A DNA stretch of 5,905 nucleotides, taken from positions 2,674 through 8,578 of the forward strand of contig DQBD01000136.1 in assembly GCA_003526065.1 (NCBI GenBank). Direction: 5' to 3'. Numbering within the stretch: the first letter of the stretch is position 1; each line of letters starts with the position of its first letter. This stretch comes from Gammaproteobacteria bacterium. GTDB taxonomy: Bacteria > Pseudomonadota > Gammaproteobacteria > Immundisolibacterales > Immundisolibacteraceae. A program made the position numbers and the translations under genes. The notes beneath the pieces were generated by a model. It did no database searches. It was given only the letters and a program-made list of their open reading frames with translations, and was not told where the DNA came from. Of the stretch, positions 1 through 5,905 are shown one piece after another.

Positions 1-150
1 GGGGGCCTGGGTGGCGCGAAACTGGTCGCGGAACCACCCCTCGATGGCGACCTGCCGGTGCAGCAACTGCGCCTCGAGCTGCAACAACGGGCCGGTCAGG
101 CTGGTCATCAGATGCGGCACCGGCGATGCGGCGGGCGAGACGTCGTTCAT
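1..150 (-). CDS. gshA: Glutamate-cysteine ligase, Acidithiobacillus-type, N-terminal fragment
   Basis: Reading leftwards from the ATG at 150-148 gives 50 codons that run off the window edge without a stop. The peptide begins MNDVSPAASP and continues VPHLMTSLTGPLLQLE and IEGWFRDQF. This matches my recollection of the N-terminus of the proteobacterial glutamate-cysteine ligase family first described from Acidithiobacillus ferrooxidans, which typically opens with VPHL..ALTGPLLELE and IE.WFR.QW. The enzyme joins glutamate and cysteine with ATP in the cytoplasm, the first step of glutathione synthesis. None of the catalytic region is visible, so the call rests on about 40 residues. The first ten residues are poorly conserved, and a GTG at 120-118 (residue 11) is an alternative start. 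No clear Shine-Dalgarno precedes either. The gene lies 133 bases downstream of kup on the same strand; gshB might follow outside the window, but this cannot be seen. Confidence 0.7.
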   Translation of the reverse strand, partial: MNDVSPAASPVPHLMTSLTGPLLQLEAQLLHRQVAIEGWFRDQFRATQAP

Positions 151-283
151 GGTGTCAGTGCGATCGCGGGACGGGCGGCTATTGAAGCACAGCGACGGCG
201 ACACCCGGCCTGCCTGAGATCAGCCCTTCGACACGCGCCGTCACCGCGCCCATCGGGCCGCTCGACTCACACCCAGGCCCGCC
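151..283. other. Intergenic gap between kup and gshA; no strong signal
   Basis: These 133 bases hold no plausible gene. On the minus strand, bases 189-181 read TGCTTCAAT, a poor extended -10 box (TGn plus four of six matches to TATAAT), about 30 bases before the gshA start. No -35 box accompanies it. A short inverted repeat, GCCC/GGGC at 248-251 and 255-258, is too weak and lacks a T-run, so I see no convincing terminator for kup. Transcription from kup into gshA is therefore possible but not shown. Confidence 0.4.
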
Positions 284-2209
284 TCAACTGCGCGACGCCC
301 CTTCCCGGCTGCGACCCGGCACCACCGCCTCCACCCACAGGCCTATCTCCACCGCCTGACGCGGCGGGATGCGGTAGAAGTCGGTGGCGCGCAGCGCGTT
401 GCGGAACATGAACACATAGAACCGCTCGCGCAGGCGGTCCAGCCAATGCATGTCCGGCGGGACGATCAGCGTCTCGCGGCCAATGAAATACGTAATCTCG
501 GTCGGATCAACCGTCAGCCCCTGGGTCGCGGCCGCCTCCATGGCGCGCGGCAGGTCGGGGTTCTCGGCGAACCCGTACCGCACGAACAGGCGGTAGAAAC
601 CCTGCTCCAAAGGCTCCACCAGCAGGCGCTCGTCGGGCGGCACACGCGGCGTGTCGCGGTTTTCCACCGTCAGCAGAATCACCCGCTCGTGCAGCGCGTG
701 GGCATGGCGCAGGTGGTGCTGCAGGGCCGGCGGGGCACCCAGCTTCGGCGCCGTCATGAACACCGCCGCGCCCGGCACACGCGCCACCCGTTCTCGCGCC
801 AGGCGCGAGAACAGCGTCGGCAGCGGCAGGGTCTCGGTGCGCAGCATGCCGATCAGGTTCTGCCGCCCCCACGCCCAGTTGCGCATCAGCGCATAGATGA
901 CCGCGCCGAACACCAGCACGATCCATCCGCCACGCGGAATGCGCAGCAGGTTGGCGGTAAAGAACGTGAGGTCCACCGTGAGGAAGGTCAGCGTGACCAG
1001 CGCCGCCGCATACGCCGGCCAGCGCGCGCGCCAGCGCAGGGCGAAATACAGCATGCCGGTGGTGATGACCATGGAGATGCTGATCGCCAGGCCGTACACG
1101 ACCGCCAGAGCGCTGGACGAGCGGGTGGCCAGCACCACGATGATGCACGCGATGGCCAGCACCACATTCAGCGCCGGCAGGTAAACCTGCCCGGCCGTGG
1201 CGGCGGATGTCTGGATCACTTTCAGACGCGGCACCAGGCCCATCTGGATGGCCTGCCGGGTGATGGAAAACGCACCCGAAATCACCGCCTGCGACGCAAT
1301 CACCGTGGCCGCGGTGGCCAGGGCGATCAGCGGGAACAGCAGCGGCCGCGGCGCCAGCTCGAAGAACGGCTGCACCACCGTGCCCGGATGGGTCAGGTAA
1401 TGCGCGCCCTGCCCGAAGTACGACAACAGCAGCGACGGAAACACCAGGGCGAACCACGCCAGCACGATCGGCCGGCGCCCGAAGTGGCCCAGGTCCGCGT
1501 ACAGCGCCTCCGCGCCGGTAACCACCAGAAACACCGCGCCCAACACCACCAGCGCCGTCATGCGCTGCTCCACCAGAAACTGGATGGCATAGCGTGGATC
1601 GACGGCCGCCAGCACCTGCGGCGCCTCGAGCACCGCGCGCGCGCCGAGCACGCCCATGGTCAGGAACCACACCGCGGTGATCGGCCCGAACAGCGCGCCG
1701 ATTCCGGCCGTGCCGCGTTTTTGCAGCCTGAACAGGCCGATCAGAATGCCCACCGTGATGGGCACCACGGCCGGCGCCATTTGCGGCGCCGCCACCGTCA
1801 GCCCCTCGACGGCCGACAGCACCGAGATCGCCGGCGTGATGACGCCGTCGCACAACACCAGCGCCGCGCCGAGCACCGCCAGCGCCTGAATCACGCCCCC
1901 CAGGCGCTGGCCGCGCATGTGACGCTGGGGACGCAGCAGCGCCAGCAGCGCCAGCAGCCCGCCCTCGCCGCGGTTGTCGTGACGCAGCACCAGCATCTGA
2001 TACTCGAACGTGATCAGCAGCGTCAGTGCCCAGAACATCAGCGACAGCACGCCGAGCACATTGTCCGGGGTCGGCTCGACGCCACGGCTGAAGCACTCGC
2101 GCAGGGCGTAGATGGGACTGGTGCCGATGTCGCCGTAAACGACGCCGAGTGCGCCGAGGCTCAGCAGGCCGAGCCGGCGCACGCCGGTTGCTCCGTGGGG
2201 TTGACTCAT
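284..2209 (-). CDS. kup: Low-affinity potassium transport protein Kup (K+/H+ symporter)
   Basis: This 641-residue protein is an inner-membrane potassium importer of the KUP/HAK/KT family, which couples K+ uptake to protons. Visible family motifs are GVVYGDIGTSP at residues 22-32, DNRGEGG at 78-84, CDGVITPAISVLSAVEGL at 120-137, TGAEALYADLGHFGRRP at 231-247, YFGQGA at 264-269, ATVIASQAVISGAFSITRQA at 301-320 and GGWI at 427-430. Hydrophobic segments continue to about residue 445, consistent with twelve membrane spans. A soluble C-terminal domain of about 190 residues follows, with HERVILLT (507-514) and RNALRA (603-608) as in E. coli Kup. The length is close to the 622 residues of E. coli Kup, with about ten extra residues at the end. 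Several core motifs differ from the usual form: YGD before GVITP is LCD (119-121), TGTM is SISM (377-380), and NW after YLP is NV (348-349). The ATG lies 21 bases after the msrA stop with no recognisable Shine-Dalgarno, suggesting an operon with translational coupling. The family call is secure; the ion preference of this variant is not. Confidence 0.96.
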   Translation of the reverse strand: MSQPHGATGVRRLGLLSLGALGVVYGDIGTSPIYALRECFSRGVEPTPDNVLGVLSLMFWALTLLITFEYQMLVLRHDNRGEGGLLALLALLRPQRHMRGQRLGGVIQALAVLGAALVLCDGVITPAISVLSAVEGLTVAAPQMAPAVVPITVGILIGLFRLQKRGTAGIGALFGPITAVWFLTMGVLGARAVLEAPQVLAAVDPRYAIQFLVEQRMTALVVLGAVFLVVTGAEALYADLGHFGRRPIVLAWFALVFPSLLLSYFGQGAHYLTHPGTVVQPFFELAPRPLLFPLIALATAATVIASQAVISGAFSITRQAIQMGLVPRLKVIQTSAATAGQVYLPALNVVLAIACIIVVLATRSSSALAVVYGLAISISMVITTGMLYFALRWRARWPAYAAALVTLTFLTVDLTFFTANLLRIPRGGWIVLVFGAVIYALMRNWAWGRQNLIGMLRTETLPLPTLFSRLARERVARVPGAAVFMTAPKLGAPPALQHHLRHAHALHERVILLTVENRDTPRVPPDERLLVEPLEQGFYRLFVRYGFAENPDLPRAMEAAATQGLTVDPTEITYFIGRETLIVPPDMHWLDRLRERFYVFMFRNALRATDFYRIPPRQAVEIGLWVEAVVPGRSREGASRS

Positions 2210-2230
2210 CAGGTGTCGTTCAGCTCGCGC

Positions 2231-2863
<633 letters not shown>

Positions 2864-2890
2864 GCATCCCCCCGCAGGCGTGAGAGCGAA

Positions 2891-2896
2891 ATTATA
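2891..2896 (-). promoter_or_regulatory. Candidate -10 box for msrA
   Basis: The minus strand reads TATAAT, a perfect sigma-70 -10 hexamer, in otherwise very GC-rich DNA. Initiation about seven bases downstream would give a leader of about 20 bases before the msrA ATG. No good -35 box occurs at 16-18 bases; the nearest, TTGAGC at 2924-2919, is 22 bases away and overlaps the rimO stop codon. The element may instead be the A/T-rich tail of the neighbouring hairpin. Confidence 0.4.
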
Positions 2897-2899
2897 GGC

Positions 2900-2920
2900 G
2901 CGCGGCCTGACCGGCCGCGC
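2900..2920 (-). terminator. Terminator-like hairpin directly after rimO
   Basis: A perfect 8-base inverted repeat (GCGCGGCC at 2900-2907, GGCCGCGC at 2913-2920) encloses a 5-base loop and begins immediately after the rimO stop codon at 2923-2921. On the minus-strand transcript the stem is followed by GCC and then an imperfect U-rich stretch (UAUAAUUU). The stem is entirely GC and stable, but the U-tract is interrupted and offset by three bases, so termination may be weak or partial. It could also simply be an mRNA-stabilising stem between two operon genes. Confidence 0.5.
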
Positions 2921-4249
2921 TCAAACCAGCGACGGCACGGCGTACAGATCGTGCGCGTCGGCGTCCTCGACGTCCACCAGCAGCACATCGCCGACCGCCA
3001 CACCCTCGGCGTCGGACAGGTACACCACGCCGTCGATTTCCGGCGCGTCCGCATAACTGCGGGCGATGGCGCCGTCGTCGCCGATCTGGTCGACCAGCAC
3101 CTCCAGGGTGCGGCCGATCTTGTCCTGCAAGCGCCGCGCGCTGATGGCGGCCTGTCGCTCCATGAAGCGGGCGAGCCGCTCCTGCTTCACCGCTTCCGGC
3201 ACCGCGCCCGGCAGGGCGTTGGCCGCGGCACCGGCCACCGGCGAGTAGGGGAAGCAGCCGACGCGGTCCAGCTGCGCCTGGTCGAGGAACGCCAGCAGCG
3301 CCTCGAAATCGGCCTCGGTCTCGCCCGGAAAGCCGACGATGAAGGTGCTGCGAACGGTCAGATCCGGACACACCGCGCGCCAGCCGTGAATGCGCTCGAG
3401 CGTGTTCTCCACCGCCGCCGGCCGGCGCATGGCCTTCAGGATGGCCGGGCTGGCGTGCTGCAGCGGCACGTCGAGGTAGGGCAGCACCAGGCCGTCGGCC
3501 ATCAGCGGAATCAGCGCGTCGACGTGGGGATAGGGGTAGACGTAATGCAGGCGCACCCAGGCGTCGAGCTGGCCCAGCTCGCGCGCCAGCGTCACAAGAT
3601 CGCCTTTCAGCGGCCGGCCGCCATGAAAGCCGGTGCGGTACTTCACGTCCACGCCGTAGGCGCTGGTGTCCTGCGAGATCACCAGCAGCTCGCGCACGCC
3701 GGCGTCGACCAGGGCTTCCGCCTCGGTCAGCACGTCACCGATCGGACGGCTGACCAGGTCGCCGCGCATCGACGGAATGATGCAGAAGCTGCAACGGTGG
3801 TTGCAGCCCTCGGAAATCTTCAGGTACGCGTAGTGCGGCGGTGTCAGGCGCAGCCCCTGCGGCGGCAGCAGGTCGACGTAGGGGTCGTGCGCGCGCGGCG
3901 GCGGGGGCGGCAGGTGCCGCTGCACCGCGGTCACCACCTCGGCATAGGCATGCGGACCGGTGACCGCCAGTACCTGCGGGTGGTGCTCGAGAATCTCGCT
4001 GGCCTGCGCACCCAGGCACCCGGTGACGATGACCTTGCCGTTCTCGGCCAGCGCCTCGCCGATGGCATCCAGCGATTCGCGCTTGGCGTCGTCGATGAAA
4101 CCACAGGTGTTGACCACCACCAGGTCGGCACCGGCGTAACTGTCCGACAGCGCATACCCGCCGCCACGCAGCTCGGTCATGATGCGTTCCGAGTCGACCA
4201 GCGCCTTGGGACAGCCAAGGCTGACGAAACCAATGGTGGGAAGCGACAT
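2921..4249 (-). CDS. rimO: Ribosomal protein S12 methylthiotransferase RimO
   Basis: The 442-residue radical-SAM enzyme adds a methylthio group to a conserved aspartate (Asp88/89, E. coli numbering) of ribosomal protein S12. Domains in order are an N-terminal UPF0004 domain with three cysteines for the auxiliary 4Fe-4S cluster (Cys13, Cys49, Cys78); a radical-SAM core with CNHRCSFC at 149-156 (Cys149, Cys153, Cys156); and a C-terminal TRAM domain from about residue 375. RimO rather than MiaB is indicated by [11 protein letters not shown] (161-171), [18 protein letters not shown] (192-209) and DAPEIDG (401-407), all nearly identical to E. coli RimO (441 residues). I chose the ATG at 4249-4247 because [13 protein letters not shown] fits the family start; the frame is open upstream to an ATG at 4432, but those 61 residues have no counterpart. 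The linker before the radical-SAM domain contains five consecutive prolines (114-118). No clear Shine-Dalgarno precedes the start. It is the first gene of the minus-strand cluster. Confidence 0.97.
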   Translation of the reverse strand: MSLPTIGFVSLGCPKALVDSERIMTELRGGGYALSDSYAGADLVVVNTCGFIDDAKRESLDAIGEALAENGKVIVTGCLGAQASEILEHHPQVLAVTGPHAYAEVVTAVQRHLPPPPPRAHDPYVDLLPPQGLRLTPPHYAYLKISEGCNHRCSFCIIPSMRGDLVSRPIGDVLTEAEALVDAGVRELLVISQDTSAYGVDVKYRTGFHGGRPLKGDLVTLARELGQLDAWVRLHYVYPYPHVDALIPLMADGLVLPYLDVPLQHASPAILKAMRRPAAVENTLERIHGWRAVCPDLTVRSTFIVGFPGETEADFEALLAFLDQAQLDRVGCFPYSPVAGAAANALPGAVPEAVKQERLARFMERQAAISARRLQDKIGRTLEVLVDQIGDDGAIARSYADAPEIDGVVYLSDAEGVAVGDVLLVDVEDADAHDLYAVPSLV

Positions 4250-4295
4250 GCAGCGGGGCCGTGGAAGGCCGGATGACGTGGGCGCAAGGGCGCGG

Positions 4296-4304
4296 ATTCT
4301 AGCA
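4296..4304 (-). promoter_or_regulatory. Candidate extended -10 promoter for rimO
   Basis: The minus strand reads TGCTAGAAT, a TGn extension joined to a hexamer matching TATAAT in five of six positions. It ends 46 bases before the rimO ATG. No good -35 box is seen (TTCGGC at 16 bases matches poorly), but extended -10 promoters often do without one. A start of transcription near 4289 would give a leader of about 40 bases. Confidence 0.45.
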
Positions 4305-4368
4305 GCATGCAACCGGCGCCGAACCCGAACCGCGCCGCCGACCGCCGGGCACTGCGCCACGCGCCGGT

Positions 4369-4398
4369 TTGAAACCCTGCCTTCAACTGGCGTAGGGT
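4369..4398 (+). promoter_or_regulatory. Candidate sigma-70 promoter for glgB
   Basis: TTGAAA at 4369-4374 matches the -35 consensus in five of six positions. It is followed after 18 bases by TAGGGT at 4393-4398, which matches only three of six at -10. The -35 box lies inside a short palindrome, GGTTTGAAACC (4366-4376), which could be an operator half or chance. The predicted leader to the glgB ATG is about 50 bases. An AAGGGGA at 4431-4437 resembles a ribosome site but is 21 bases from the ATG, which is too far to be a normal one. Confidence 0.3.
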
Positions 4399-4458
4399 AG
4401 CCTCGACTGCCGTACCGACCGCACTGCTGCAAGGGGAACCGCCTACCCGGACCGCCGC

Positions 4459-5905
<1,447 letters not shown>

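Noticed and set aside
160..167. GCGATCGC octamer, resembling the cyanobacterial HIP1 palindrome
   Set aside because: It is a single copy in GC-rich DNA, and the genes are proteobacterial in character; chance is sufficient.
248..258. GCCC-ATC-GGGC inverted repeat after kup as a terminator
   Set aside because: The stem is only four pairs and no T-run follows on the minus strand.
1934..1958. Tandem 9-base repeat (CAGCAGCGC units)
   Set aside because: It encodes the LLALLALL segment that is normal in Kup proteins; it is a by-product of the protein sequence.
2951..4276. A 441-codon plus-strand open frame antisense to rimO
   Set aside because: It has no recognisable domain and is explained by GC bias opposite the highly conserved rimO.
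4250..4432. A 61-residue N-terminal extension of RimO from the upstream ATG at 4432
   Set aside because: The extension is Arg-rich with no family counterpart, and [13 protein letters not shown] is the normal start; it also covers the likely promoter region.

Overview
The window is GC-rich (roughly two thirds by eye), densely coding DNA that looks like an ordinary chromosomal stretch of a proteobacterium. RimO and MsrA align closely with the Escherichia coli proteins from end to end. The gene fragment at the left edge resembles the Acidithiobacillus-type glutamate-cysteine ligase that occurs in beta- and gammaproteobacteria. A gammaproteobacterium, perhaps of the Chromatiales or sulfur-oxidiser kind, is the best guess, but the window alone cannot settle this.

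Layout: four genes lie on the minus strand, in transcription order rimO (4249-2921), msrA (2863-2231), kup (2209-284) and the first 50 codons of a gshA-like gene (150-1, running off the left edge). One gene, glgB (4459 to the right edge), is on the plus strand and diverges from rimO across a 209-base intergenic region with candidate promoters for both directions. The gaps are 57 bases between rimO and msrA, holding a terminator-like hairpin and a perfect TATAAT; 21 bases between msrA and kup, so these are probably co-transcribed; and 133 bases between kup and gshA, with no convincing signal.

Functionally, RimO methylthiolates ribosomal protein S12 through Fe-S and sulfur chemistry, MsrA repairs oxidised methionine, Kup imports potassium, and the gshA product would make gamma-glutamylcysteine for glutathione. 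A loose redox and potassium theme can be drawn through these four, but nothing shows that they form one system. GlgB is the glycogen branching enzyme, of the short type without the extra N-terminal domain of the enteric enzyme.

I found no RNA gene, mobile element, CRISPR array or novel defence or biosynthetic system. The most notable points are several changes in otherwise conserved Kup motifs, the compact terminator/promoter arrangement between rimO and msrA, and the association of the gshA fragment with kup and msrA. Numerous long open frames antisense to the real genes are explained by the high GC content.
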